From assembly GCF_041222825.1 (NCBI RefSeq), contig NZ_CP139482.1, positions 465,001 through 529,000 of the forward strand: a stretch of DNA of 64,000 nt, in the 5' to 3' direction. The DNA is from Candidatus Thalassolituus haligoni (GTDB lineage: Bacteria; Pseudomonadota; Gammaproteobacteria; Pseudomonadales; Oceanobacteraceae). The translations under genes and the position numbers were made by a program. The notes under the pieces are model-generated. The model was given only the letters and a program-made list of their open reading frames with translations, did no database searches and was not told the DNA's origin. Shown in pieces: positions 8,444-16,922 of the stretch (positions are counted from its first letter, which is position 1; each line of letters opens with the position of its first letter).

Positions 8444-9004
8444 CCATGACTGAAGAAGCCAGCCCCGTTACCCGTACGCCATTACATCGCCGCCAGATTG
8501 ACGTTCAGGGTTACCTGCGCAGCGACGGTTTGTGGGAAGTAGAAGGCACCTTGCTGGACACCAAGGGCTATGAAGCTAACCTGCCGGACAGAGGTTGCCT
8601 GATTATTGGTGATGCGCTGCACGATATGACCTTGACTCTGGTGGTGGATGATCGGCTGGTGATTCGTGAGGTTCGTGCGGCTATGCGTGCGACTCCCTAT
8701 CAGGATTGTCATGGAGCAGCCCCCCGTTATGATTTGCTGGTCGGGATGAAAATCCGCTCCGGCTGGATCAACGACGTCAAGGAAACCCTGGGCCGTCAGC
8801 ACGCCTGCACCCATCTCACTGAACTGCTGCCAGTACTGGCGACCGCCGCATTCCAGACCCTGCAAGGCTACCGGCTGGAATTCCAGACGGGATTCGCTGA
8901 TAGCCCGGCGAACCGTAAACGAATGGACAATACCTGTTATGGCTATCGTGACGGTGGGCGGGCTGACACCCTGGTGTGGAACACCGCTACGGATTAACCG
9001 GGCA
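8444..9004 (+). repeat. 561-bp direct repeat, copy 1 (intact DUF2889 gene)
   Basis: Bases 8444-9004 match 12258-12818 with only four mismatches by direct reading: 8448 G/A, 8671 G/A, 8737 C/T and 8927 A/C. The repeat starts two bases before the ATG and ends seven bases after the stop, so it contains just this gene. The two copies bracket mobA and its LysR neighbour. Confidence 0.95.
8446..8997 (+). CDS. DUF2889 protein, intact copy
   Basis: This soluble protein of about 183 residues without signal peptide or membrane segment looks like the DUF2889 family, which I recall occurring beside aromatic-degradation genes. Conserved-looking elements are the N-terminal HRRQIDVQGYLRSDGLWEVEG and the C-terminal ACTHLTELLPVLATAAFQTL, which carries Cys and His residues. 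No enzymatic motif is recognised. Start ATG 8446 is chosen because the repeat and conservation begin there; ATG 8440, two codons earlier, and an upstream open frame to 8332 overlapping the previous gene are alternatives. A near-identical copy without a start codon lies at 12260. Confidence 0.75.
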   Translation: MTEEASPVTRTPLHRRQIDVQGYLRSDGLWEVEGTLLDTKGYEANLPDRGCLIIGDALHDMTLTLVVDDRLVIREVRAAMRATPYQDCHGAAPRYDLLVGMKIRSGWINDVKETLGRQHACTHLTELLPVLATAAFQTLQGYRLEFQTGFADSPANRKRMDNTCYGYRDGGRADTLVWNTATD

Positions 9005-9012
9005 TCGGGTTT

Positions 9013-9029
9013 GGTGCGCACCGCGCACC
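9013..9029 (+). terminator. Hairpin after the DUF2889 gene
   Basis: GGTGCGC-ACC-GCGCACC, a perfect 7-bp stem with a 3-base loop, 15 bases after the stop codon. It lacks a T run. It lies just outside the duplicated segment and is absent after copy 2. Confidence 0.45.
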
Positions 9030-9123
9030 ATTCATTCAGCGAGCGGCCTTACCCACGATCGAGAATATCTGCATCCAATTCTGGTCGCTGGCTGTGGGAC
9101 ACTAAAGGATAGCGGGATAGCAC

Positions 9124-9156
9124 AAACCCCCGGTGAATAATCACTCACGGGGGTTT
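9124..9156. terminator. Bidirectional terminator downstream of mobA
   Basis: AAACCCCCG (9124-9132) pairs perfectly with CGGGGGTTT (9148-9156). The internal GTGA/TCAC extends the stem, and the A and T tracts serve both strands. It lies 21 bases past the mobA stop on the minus strand and also faces the DUF2889 gene. Confidence 0.8.
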
Positions 9157-9176
9157 AGAGAACAGCGGGCGGTTAC

Positions 9177-11105
9177 TTACTTCAACACGCCTTTAAAAAA
9201 GGCTGTCAGACTGGAGTAATCATTCAGCGGCAGCACATCGGCAACGTACTGATCCGGCCGTACGATAACGATACAGCCCTGCTCCTTGTTGATGCCGCGC
9301 ATGTCATAGATATTCTTGCCACCACCTGAGGATTCCGGACGGTTGTCGACGCAGAATACTTTTTCATAGTCGCGCAGGCCGAATTTGCCCTTGAGGGGCA
9401 TCAGAATGTCTGGCAGCGCCGACACATTGACATCACGATGGTGCTGCTGGAATACAGCTCGCACATCGATCACGTCATCCAGAGGAGCGTTTTGTGGTGT
9501 GTGAGCTCTGATCGGAGATGCCGGGTCGTGTTGCAGAAATTCACACAGGGCTTTCACGCCACACTCGGCTGACAGGGGTTGCTGTTCGCCAGCAAAGGCA
9601 AAAACATACCATTTCCCCCGGGCTGTGATGCAATGGCCCAATTGCATTGGCCGTGCATCAGCCTGGCGTACCACAGGAGCTGAGTGGAAACGCATGCCCA
9701 GGGTTTGTCCCGTTGCCAGTTGCTGGTGTTCACCCGTGCCTACCAGTTTGGACGGGTTATAACGAATCGCTGTACCGGCGGTGAAACGCGCAAATTGTTC
9801 GAAGTATTTTTGGAAGTCCGCCGGGTCAATACCATCGGGGTTGGTAGGGGATTTTGGCTTGGTACTGAACATTTTCGACAGCTCACGATCGAAATCGATC
9901 AGCTGTTTGGCGATAACCTGACGCTCGGCAGAGTAGCTTTTTAACAGCTCGGCATCGGCCTTGCCATTCAGAACGTGGGCCATTTTCCAGCCCAGGTTCC
10001 AAGTATCCATCACCGACGTATTCAGACCCTGTCCTGCTTTCGGGCTGTGGGTGTGACAGGCATCTCCGGCGAGGAAAACATGGGCCGGACGACCTTCGGC
10101 TGAATCGTCAAAGGCGGTGGTCAAGCGCTGTCCGATTTCATACACGCTCCACCAGACAACTTCTTTCACATCTAGGGTGAACGGCTGCATGATGCGTTTG
10201 GCGGCAGCGATCAGATAGTCTTTGGTTATCTTGTCGCGGGCAATACGCTCGTTCTCTGCCAGTTTATCCAGCTCGATATAGAGGCGAACCATGTAACCCC
10301 CTTCACGAGGGATAATCAGCATATTGCCTTCGTTACTGGAGTGAATGACACTCTTCACCCGAATATCCGGGTAGTCGGTCACCATCAGTATGTCCATTAC
10401 CCCCCACGCCTGGTTGAGGGCGTCGCCGACCAGTTCATGGCCGATCTCCTTGCGCACAGTGGAACGAGCGCCATCACAACCAACAACATATTTTGCCTTG
10501 ACGACTTCCGTTGTCTGAATGTTAACGGAGTAGTTGAGTGCGCGTTCGAAGGTCAGGGTAACCGGGTATTCAGTGGCATTTTCATCCACTTCTATATTTA
10601 ACAGCTTACGAGAGTAATAAGGTTCGACTTTGCCGGGGCTACGCAGCATGACGTCGAGAAACTGATCGTGCACCCGTGCCTGGTTAATAATGACGTGTGG
10701 CATCTCGGACAGATCATCTTCAACGTCCTGAATTTTGCTACTGAGAGCAATTTCATCTGGTTTGTTGGCATCCGGTTTCCAGAAAGCCACTTCGTGCACC
10801 TGGTAGGCTTCCTGCAGAATTTGTTCGGCAAAACCATACGCCTGGAACATTTCGATAGTGCGACAGGCAATACCATCGGCCTGGCCAACCAATAAGCGGT
10901 CGTCTTTCAGATCGACGATAGCAGTCTTGATATTCCCGAACTGTGATAGTTGCGCCGCCAGATTCAGCCCGGCAGGGCCACAGCCGACAATCATGACATC
11001 GACACACTCTGGTAACGGACGCTTGATTGGCGGTGGCACAACCGCATCCTGAGGGTCGGAAAAACGAGGGTCGCCTGGGTTATAACCGTTAAGATGAAAT
11101 TGCAT
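9177..11105 (-). CDS. mobA: 3-hydroxybenzoate 4-monooxygenase (FAD-dependent)
   Basis: This 642-residue flavoprotein hydroxylase of the phenol 2-monooxygenase type is predicted to convert 3-hydroxybenzoate to protocatechuate with NADPH and O2. The FAD dinucleotide fold is at residues 36-52 (VGCGPAG, 41-46), the DG motif at 211-212 (YVVGCDGARST) and the GD motif at 347-351 (LAGDACHTHSPKAGQG). A C-terminal thioredoxin-like domain (from about 480) is typical of the family. Total length and the start MQFHLNGYNPGDPRF match my memory of Comamonas MobA (639 residues). It is divergent from a LysR gene, a likely regulator. Other phenolic substrates cannot be excluded. Confidence 0.85.
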   Translation of the reverse strand: MQFHLNGYNPGDPRFSDPQDAVVPPPIKRPLPECVDVMIVGCGPAGLNLAAQLSQFGNIKTAIVDLKDDRLLVGQADGIACRTIEMFQAYGFAEQILQEAYQVHEVAFWKPDANKPDEIALSSKIQDVEDDLSEMPHVIINQARVHDQFLDVMLRSPGKVEPYYSRKLLNIEVDENATEYPVTLTFERALNYSVNIQTTEVVKAKYVVGCDGARSTVRKEIGHELVGDALNQAWGVMDILMVTDYPDIRVKSVIHSSNEGNMLIIPREGGYMVRLYIELDKLAENERIARDKITKDYLIAAAKRIMQPFTLDVKEVVWWSVYEIGQRLTTAFDDSAEGRPAHVFLAGDACHTHSPKAGQGLNTSVMDTWNLGWKMAHVLNGKADAELLKSYSAERQVIAKQLIDFDRELSKMFSTKPKSPTNPDGIDPADFQKYFEQFARFTAGTAIRYNPSKLVGTGEHQQLATGQTLGMRFHSAPVVRQADARPMQLGHCITARGKWYVFAFAGEQQPLSAECGVKALCEFLQHDPASPIRAHTPQNAPLDDVIDVRAVFQQHHRDVNVSALPDILMPLKGKFGLRDYEKVFCVDNRPESSGGGKNIYDMRGINKEQGCIVIVRPDQYVADVLPLNDYSSLTAFFKGVLK

Positions 11106-11218
11106 CGTAGTGTTCCTGTCGCTGTTGTTGTTTTTCTGTATTGTTCTGGATCACTTTACTTGGCTTTATATATCAGCAAAAATTGGTTTTTAATTTAAGA
11201 TGTAAAGAATTTGCATAT

Positions 11219-12157
11219 ATGAATCCTAACTTGTTGAAACAACTGGCAATGGTCGTCAAACAAGGGTCGATCAGTGCTGCCGCCGAACAGCTGTTTATTA
11301 CCCAACCGACTCTGACTCGCGCTTTGCAGCAGCTGGAAATGCGTGTGGGTGCGCCGGTATTAAAGCGTACCCGCTATGGTGTGACACCAACAGAAATTGG
11401 CGTCCGACTGGCCCTGGTGGGTGAACGAATTTTGGCGGAAACCGAGCAGGGCGATGAAGTGATCCGGCAGTGGCACTCGGGCTACGATAACCAGTTCACC
11501 ATCGGCATCGACCCGTTATGGGAATACGCTACCGTGGCCGAGATGACGTCCGGGTTTTTGAAGCAGAGTCGTTATGTCTTTCATTGCCGGGTGGGTTCTG
11601 CTGCTACTCAGATCGAATGGATGCAAAACGGTGAGCTGGACTTTCTCCTGGCTCCGGCTCATCTGTCGGTGGTGCATGCATCCGGGCGCAAGGGATCACT
11701 GGAGCGGGAAGTGGTATTCCGCGATCGCTCCGGCGTTTTTGTGGGTAAACAATCGACCTTACTGGGTCGGCAACAGCCGGTAACCCCGCAAGAACTGCAA
11801 CAGCACCGCTGGTTGATTGCTGGTGCCAGCGCCGGTTTTTTGTCTGGTGTGGAAGACCCGGCCGCCCAGCAAGCCGTTCGTATCGCTTTTACCGGCGGTA
11901 TCCGCTCAGTCATTCACCTGCTGGATACCTCCGATATGGTGGTACGGCTGCCCGCCCGGCTGGCACTGATGACCGCTGAAATTGATCCGCAACAAATGAT
12001 TCAGGTCGAAGGTAAGATCAGCGCCCGCCGCGATATTGCATTGTGGTGGCGAGCGGAAGACAGTGAACGGCCAGACAGTCAGAAAGTACGTGAGTTTATT
12101 CGGGCTTGGGTAATGGGGTTGGATAAAACCGTGGGAGAGTTCGAGCTGGGGTTGTGA
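11219..12157 (+). CDS. LysR-type regulator divergent from mobA
   Basis: This 312-residue LysR regulator has an N-terminal winged HTH (residues 5-63: GSISAAAEQLFITQPTLTRA, then LEMRVGAPVLKRTRYGVTPTEIG) and a C-terminal periplasmic-binding-type effector domain. ATG 11219 is preferred over the upstream-open frame because it places the HTH at the normal N-terminus. It faces away from mobA across 113 bases, the classic layout for a LysR regulator of its divergent neighbour. Characterised mob regulators I recall (MobR of Comamonas) are of a different family, so this would be a regulator swap. The effector is unknown. Confidence 0.85.
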   Translation: MNPNLLKQLAMVVKQGSISAAAEQLFITQPTLTRALQQLEMRVGAPVLKRTRYGVTPTEIGVRLALVGERILAETEQGDEVIRQWHSGYDNQFTIGIDPLWEYATVAEMTSGFLKQSRYVFHCRVGSAATQIEWMQNGELDFLLAPAHLSVVHASGRKGSLEREVVFRDRSGVFVGKQSTLLGRQQPVTPQELQQHRWLIAGASAGFLSGVEDPAAQQAVRIAFTGGIRSVIHLLDTSDMVVRLPARLALMTAEIDPQQMIQVEGKISARRDIALWWRAEDSERPDSQKVREFIRAWVMGLDKTVGEFELGL

Positions 12158-12257
12158 TAGTACTTTTTGGCTGTGCAAGATCGTTAACAACGGAACGGGC
12201 GGACGGGTTGGCGTGGACGGGATAGTGTAGAGAGTTCGGCTACTACGCTGGAGTCAG

Positions 12258-12818
12258 CCATAACTGAAGAAGCCAGCCCCGTTACCCGTACGCCATTACA
12301 TCGCCGCCAGATTGACGTTCAGGGTTACCTGCGCAGCGACGGTTTGTGGGAAGTAGAAGGCACCTTGCTGGACACCAAGGGCTATGAAGCTAACCTGCCG
12401 GACAGAGGTTGCCTGATTATTGGTGATGCGCTGCACGATATGACCTTGACTCTGGTGGTGGATGATCGGCTGGTGATTCGTGAGATTCGTGCGGCTATGC
12501 GTGCGACTCCCTATCAGGATTGTCATGGAGCAGCCCCCCGTTATGATTTGTTGGTCGGGATGAAAATCCGCTCCGGCTGGATCAACGACGTCAAGGAAAC
12601 CCTGGGCCGTCAGCACGCCTGCACCCATCTCACTGAACTGCTGCCAGTACTGGCGACCGCCGCATTCCAGACCCTGCAAGGCTACCGGCTGGAATTCCAG
12701 ACGGGATTCGCTGATAGCCCGGCGAACCGTAAACGAATGGCCAATACCTGTTATGGCTATCGTGACGGTGGGCGGGCTGACACCCTGGTGTGGAACACCG
12801 CTACGGATTAACCGGGCA
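12258..12818 (+). repeat. 561-bp direct repeat, copy 2
   Basis: Second copy of the segment at 8444-9004, same orientation, offset 3814 bases, four mismatches. The flanking sequences on both sides differ completely from copy 1, so the boundaries are sharp. No insertion-sequence ends are seen at them. Confidence 0.95.
12260..12811 (+). pseudogene. DUF2889 gene copy 2, start codon lost
   Basis: This copy encodes the same protein as the gene at 8446 with two substitutions (V to I and D to A), but the ATG has become ATA at 12260-12262. The frame is open upstream only to 12188 and holds no ATG, GTG or TTG there; the first usable internal start is TTG 12344, which would remove about 28 residues. 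No ribosome site or promoter accompanies it. It is most likely a silent duplicate. The low divergence shows the duplication is recent or maintained by gene conversion. Confidence 0.8.
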
Positions 12819-12920
12819 CCAAACCCACGAAGCAAGTTGAGAGGTTAATTTGAGTCAAATCAGCGAGTTTCTATACCTGGCCCCGACAATACGATATTCG
12901 AGAAGTGTCATCTTCCTTTA

Positions 12921-13185
12921 GGGAACATCTATTTAATCCTGCACGGCTCTGCGCGAGTGTTGCTGGTGATCAGGGCAAGGCGGCGAATGCCGCGAAATGA
13001 CGAGTTCTTTTCAAGTTCGCCAACACCGCACTGGACGGCGGCAACCCGCGCCCTCCGGGGGCTGCCGGATGATTCCGACTCGGTGTCGCCGGTTGTTGAC
13101 GTGACCCGTCAGGCCTGCAAACCGGCTTCGTGATTCAAAACCATCCGCAAGCCCAGAGCGGGCACCGGATTAAATAGATGCCCCC
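12921..13185. mobile_element. MITE-like element, 265 bp, with terminal inverted repeats
   Basis: The ends are inverted repeats (left GGGAACATCTATTTAATCC; right, read in reverse complement, GGGGGCATCTATTTAATCC) flanked on both sides by TTTA (12917-12920 and 13186-13189), a probable 4-bp target duplication. There is no coding capacity for a transposase. Its right-hand 58 bases (13115-13172) recur with two mismatches at 20301-20358, and its centre (CTTTTCAAGT, CAACACCGC) recurs at 56344-56529. It is a non-autonomous element mobilised by an unseen transposase. Confidence 0.75.
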
Positions 13186-13267
13186 TTTACTCTTCTCTCC
13201 AGCGCTGAATCATAAGAAGGCCTGAAGGCCCTAAATCTAATCAATACATCAGGAAGCTAAATGGCAT

Positions 13268-14743
13268 TCAGAACGGGTACTGAATGCCGTTCGCCATGCT
13301 GCTGATCCATTTGCGTTCGGTGAATTCATCGAGATTGGCGGGGCCGCCAAAACGGCCGCTGTTGCCGGAGCTTTTCATACCGCCAAACGGCACCTGATAC
13401 TCGTTATTGACGGTCTGGTCGTTGATATGAACCATTCCGGCGTGAATGGCCTGAGCCATGGCGTTGGCGCGTACCGGGTTACTGCTGTGAATGGCAGCCG
13501 AGAGGCCGTAGTCGGTGTTGTTGGCCAGGGCAATGGCGTCGGCGTCACTATCAAAACCAATCACCGGAGCCACCGGGCCGAAGATTTCTTCCTTGTAAAT
13601 GGGCATGTCCGGGGTGACGTTACGGATCACGGTGGCGCTGATAAAACGGCCATTACGTGTGCCGCCACAGACGATTTCTGCCCCCATCGCAACCGATTCT
13701 TCTATCAGACGCATAACGCGGTCGGCCTGACGGTCGTTGATCAGTGGCCCCAGGTGGGCCTGTTCGGTAAAGGGGTTGCCAGTCACCAGATTGCGTGCGC
13801 GTTGTGCCAGGGTTTCAACATAGGCATCCAGTACATGGTTGCTGACGATATGGCGGCCCGATTGCATGCAGATTTGCCCCTGATGCAGGAATGAACCCCA
13901 GGCACCGCAGGAGGCGGCGCTGACGAGGTCGGCGTCGTCACAGACGATGTAGGCGTTGTTGCCTCCCAGTTCCAGTGACGATTTTTTCAGCGTGCGACCG
14001 CAGTGTTCGCCAATAGTTCTGCCAACGGCGGTGGAGCCGGTGAAGGCGATCATGTTAACGGACGGGTGTTCGACCAGTTGCTGGCCTCTATCGCCACCGC
14101 CCAGTACCAGCTCGCAGACGCCATCGGGAAGACCGGCCGTTTGCAACAATTCTGCAATCAGCACACCGCCGCAGACCGAGCTGTGCAGGTCGGGTTTCAG
14201 CACCACGCTGTTGCCTAACGCCAGTGCGGGCAGCACCGAGCGTAACGACAGCAGCAGCGGAAAGTTCCACGGCGAGATCACGCCAACCACACCCACTGGC
14301 ACACGAATCCAGCGGTTGTCACGGCCGGGTATGCTGGATGGGAAAATCTCGCCACTGGGTTGCAGGGTGAGGTCGGCACTCATATAGGCCTGATCGATAC
14401 AGGCTTTCAGTTCCCATTGTGACTTGGGCAAAATCGAGCCGCATTCGCGGGCGTTCCAGGCATGAATCAGGTCGGCGTTGTGTTCCAGCTGTTGGGCGAA
14501 GCGGCGTATAACGGCGGCGCGGGTTGCAAAACTGGTGGCTGCCCAGCTTGCCTGGGCATTGTGGGCGCGGGTAATGGCGGCATTGGTATCGTCTTGGCTC
14601 GACAGTTTGATGCTGCCAAGGCTGGCACCGGTTGCCACTTCTGTGAGGGGATAGTGTGCGCCGTTAAAGGCGGTTTGTTGGTTGGTTGTTGCACCGATAT
14701 AAAACTGGCAGTCGGCATTTTGAATGGCATTCAGTTGGCTCAT
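13268..14743 (-). CDS. xylC: Benzaldehyde dehydrogenase (XylC/AreC type)
   Basis: This 491-residue NAD(P)-dependent aldehyde dehydrogenase oxidises benzaldehydes to benzoates. Key residues: PWNF at 158-161, FTGS at 234-237, catalytic base E258 in ELGG and nucleophile C292 in GQIC. The C-terminal HINDQTVNNEYQVPFGGMKSSG and closing YPF closely follow my memory of the TOL plasmid XylC. ATG 14743 has CGGAG six bases upstream; the in-frame ATG 14761 lies before that site and is rejected. It is the last gene of the sigma-54 operon reading leftward from 17822. Vanillin dehydrogenase activity is a possible alternative. Confidence 0.85.
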   Translation of the reverse strand: MSQLNAIQNADCQFYIGATTNQQTAFNGAHYPLTEVATGASLGSIKLSSQDDTNAAITRAHNAQASWAATSFATRAAVIRRFAQQLEHNADLIHAWNARECGSILPKSQWELKACIDQAYMSADLTLQPSGEIFPSSIPGRDNRWIRVPVGVVGVISPWNFPLLLSLRSVLPALALGNSVVLKPDLHSSVCGGVLIAELLQTAGLPDGVCELVLGGGDRGQQLVEHPSVNMIAFTGSTAVGRTIGEHCGRTLKKSSLELGGNNAYIVCDDADLVSAASCGAWGSFLHQGQICMQSGRHIVSNHVLDAYVETLAQRARNLVTGNPFTEQAHLGPLINDRQADRVMRLIEESVAMGAEIVCGGTRNGRFISATVIRNVTPDMPIYKEEIFGPVAPVIGFDSDADAIALANNTDYGLSAAIHSSNPVRANAMAQAIHAGMVHINDQTVNNEYQVPFGGMKSSGNSGRFGGPANLDEFTERKWISSMANGIQYPF

Positions 14744-14787
14744 AACAGGCTCCGGGAGCATTTCCTTGCTCGTTCAGTTGGTGGAAA

Positions 14788-16335
14788 TTATGAAAAATGA
14801 CGCTTGATGATGTTGTCGGCGATCAGCGACGACAGCGCGTACACGGTTTCCGACGGGTTATAACCAATGGAGGTCGGCAGCAGGCTGGCGTCAGACACAT
14901 AGAGGTTTTTGATGTCGTGAGTTTCACCGCTGGGGCTGACCACCGAGGTTTTGGGGTCGGCTCCCATACGACAGGTGCCTTGCGGATGGAATGAGGTGTA
15001 ACGGTAGCGCGAGGCTTCGTTATTCAGGCCGTCGATGACGCGGTCGATCTGGCCCTCGTTTTCAATCAGAGTGCGGTTGGAGGTGGGCAGGTACAGGTAG
15101 CTGGCTCCGGCGGCAAAAAGGATGCGGGCGTTTTGTTTCAGCCCCTGCTTCATATGCTCAAAGTCACTATCATCGACACGGTAGATAATCTGTTTGGCAC
15201 CGTTTACCAGTTTTACTTCGCCGACGTTTTTATCGTGAATCAGCGTAATCAACCGCATGCTGTTGGGGTACTTTTCCATATAGGAAACATAGGGCTTGCC
15301 CGTACCTGGTTCGGCCTGAAAACTGGCTTCTACCGGCTCCTGTACGGCGTTGAGCTGCAGGAATCCGCCTTCTTCCGGCAGGATATTGGTATCGACATAA
15401 ACCGAGTGAGTGGCACCGTGGAAGTCATCAATCGGCTTGTCGAACATGGCAGTTACTGACATGGTCGGGTGGCAAGCGAAGTTCTTGCCTACCTGGCCAC
15501 TGCTGTTGGCCAGCCCCGACTGCTGCAGAATAATGGGGGTCTGAATGGGCCCGGCCGCCAGCACGACCAGCGTTGCTGAAATATTGACGGTGGTTTTGAC
15601 CTTGCCGGTTTTGGGGTCAACGACTTCGGCCAGAACACCCGTTACCTTACCGTTATCCGCGACAATCCGTGAGGCGCGGGTGTCGGCGTAGATCTCGGCT
15701 CCGTGATTGCAGGCCCAGGGCAAATAGGTGACCAGCATGGATTGTTTGCGATCGGTCTTGCAGCCGGAGAAACAGAAGCCGGTCATGGCGCAGTCACGGA
15801 TATTGCGTTTGGCAATACCGGCGGGAATATTCAGTTTTTGCATGCCTTTTTTGATCAGCTCGGCACCGGAGCTGGTTTCGTAGGCGGCGTTGGGGGTGAT
15901 GTGCAGATTGGCTTCGACCTTGTCAAAGTAACCCTTCATACGCTCTGGTGTCAGGTCGGTGAGGCCAAACTGTTCACGCCAGATTTTCAGATAATAATCC
16001 GGGGTACGGAAACACAAGGCTGCGTTGACGACGGTTGAACCCCCAACGCAGCGGCCCTGCAGGATCGAGATGTCCTGATCGGTGTTGGTCTGGCCGCCTT
16101 CATCGGCGTACAGGGTGCCCATAGCCACCGCCAGCATTTCCTTGAACTGGCTGGACGGCACGTAAGGGCCAGCTTCCAGCACCAGCACTTTTTTGCCTTT
16201 TTTGGCCAGCTCATAGGCGTTGATGGCACCACCGGCACCAGAGCCAATAATCAATACATCGGCTTTCAGATTCAATTCACCGCTGGCAATATCGGCGGCG
16301 GTGTGAATATTCAGGGTATTCGCCTGGTTTGTCAT
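14788..16335 (-). CDS. GMC-family alcohol oxidoreductase, FAD-binding
   Basis: This 515-residue flavoprotein has the FAD dinucleotide fold at 26-45 (IIGSGAGG), the GMC signature RCVGGSTVVNAALCFR (95-110), and a C-terminal substrate domain with FHPQGTCRMG and NPSETVYALS. A CxxxxxxCxxxC cluster (CAMTGFCFSGC) near residue 190 may hold a metal. ATG 16335 is chosen because AAAGGTG precedes it; ATG 16371 would overlap the previous gene. It has no signal peptide of its own but follows a TAT-signal small subunit, suggesting hitch-hiked export. The neighbouring benzaldehyde dehydrogenase suggests oxidation of benzylic alcohols. The substrate is inferred. Confidence 0.8.
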   Translation of the reverse strand: MTNQANTLNIHTAADIASGELNLKADVLIIGSGAGGAINAYELAKKGKKVLVLEAGPYVPSSQFKEMLAVAMGTLYADEGGQTNTDQDISILQGRCVGGSTVVNAALCFRTPDYYLKIWREQFGLTDLTPERMKGYFDKVEANLHITPNAAYETSSGAELIKKGMQKLNIPAGIAKRNIRDCAMTGFCFSGCKTDRKQSMLVTYLPWACNHGAEIYADTRASRIVADNGKVTGVLAEVVDPKTGKVKTTVNISATLVVLAAGPIQTPIILQQSGLANSSGQVGKNFACHPTMSVTAMFDKPIDDFHGATHSVYVDTNILPEEGGFLQLNAVQEPVEASFQAEPGTGKPYVSYMEKYPNSMRLITLIHDKNVGEVKLVNGAKQIIYRVDDSDFEHMKQGLKQNARILFAAGASYLYLPTSNRTLIENEGQIDRVIDGLNNEASRYRYTSFHPQGTCRMGADPKTSVVSPSGETHDIKNLYVSDASLLPTSIGYNPSETVYALSSLIADNIIKRHFS

Positions 16336-16363
16336 AGTGTTCACCTTTCCATTAAGCGCGATA

Positions 16364-16912
16364 TTAACCACGGGGTTCCGGGGTATTCCCCAATGATTTC
16401 AGACCGGCTCGATCACTGATCGGGCCGTCATACCCCAGCGGTGCCCAGCTGTTGGGGATGGCCCAATAGGCCAGCACGGTGAGTTTTTTCAGGCCCATGG
16501 CCAGTGCCCGTTGTGGTTCGGTGTTGCCATCGGTCCAGGCATCGACAAAGCGGGTGGCGTCGGTGTCGCTCAGTGCTACAAATGGTTTGCCATATTCGGC
16601 TTTGGCGCTGTCATTGAAGTAGCCAATACCACCGCGCAAACCGGCACGAATATCGGCCGCCATACCTGCCAGCAAGGCGCTTTCCAGCACATCCAGCACC
16701 GGCAAGGTCGCCGGATCAACCAGTGTGCTGCCTTTGGTGGGTAATGAGATATTCAGCATTTTCTGCAACAGCTGGCGCTCCAGAGCGCTCATTTTGTTAT
16801 CAGCGGTTAAAATTCCTGCCACGCTGCTGGTGGCCGACAAACTCGCGGCGGCCACGGCAATACTGCTGGCCGCTTGCAGAAAACGGCGACGATTCAGAGA
16901 AAGGTTATTCAT
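16364..16912 (-). CDS. TAT-signal small subunit for the GMC oxidoreductase
   Basis: This 182-residue protein has a twin-arginine signal at the N-terminus (NRRRFLQAA, residues 7-15), a hydrophobic stretch and a cleavage region near VAG. The rest resembles gluconate 2-dehydrogenase subunit 3-type partners of GMC flavoproteins. In such complexes the small subunit supplies the TAT signal that carries the folded flavoprotein to the periplasm. It lies just upstream of the GMC gene on the same strand, consistent with a complex. No cytochrome c CxxCH motif is present here, so the electron acceptor is not identified. Confidence 0.7.
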   Translation of the reverse strand: MNNLSLNRRRFLQAASSIAVAAASLSATSSVAGILTADNKMSALERQLLQKMLNISLPTKGSTLVDPATLPVLDVLESALLAGMAADIRAGLRGGIGYFNDSAKAEYGKPFVALSDTDATRFVDAWTDGNTEPQRALAMGLKKLTVLAYWAIPNSWAPLGYDGPISDRAGLKSLGNTPEPRG

Positions 16913-16922
16913 AAGCGGTTCC

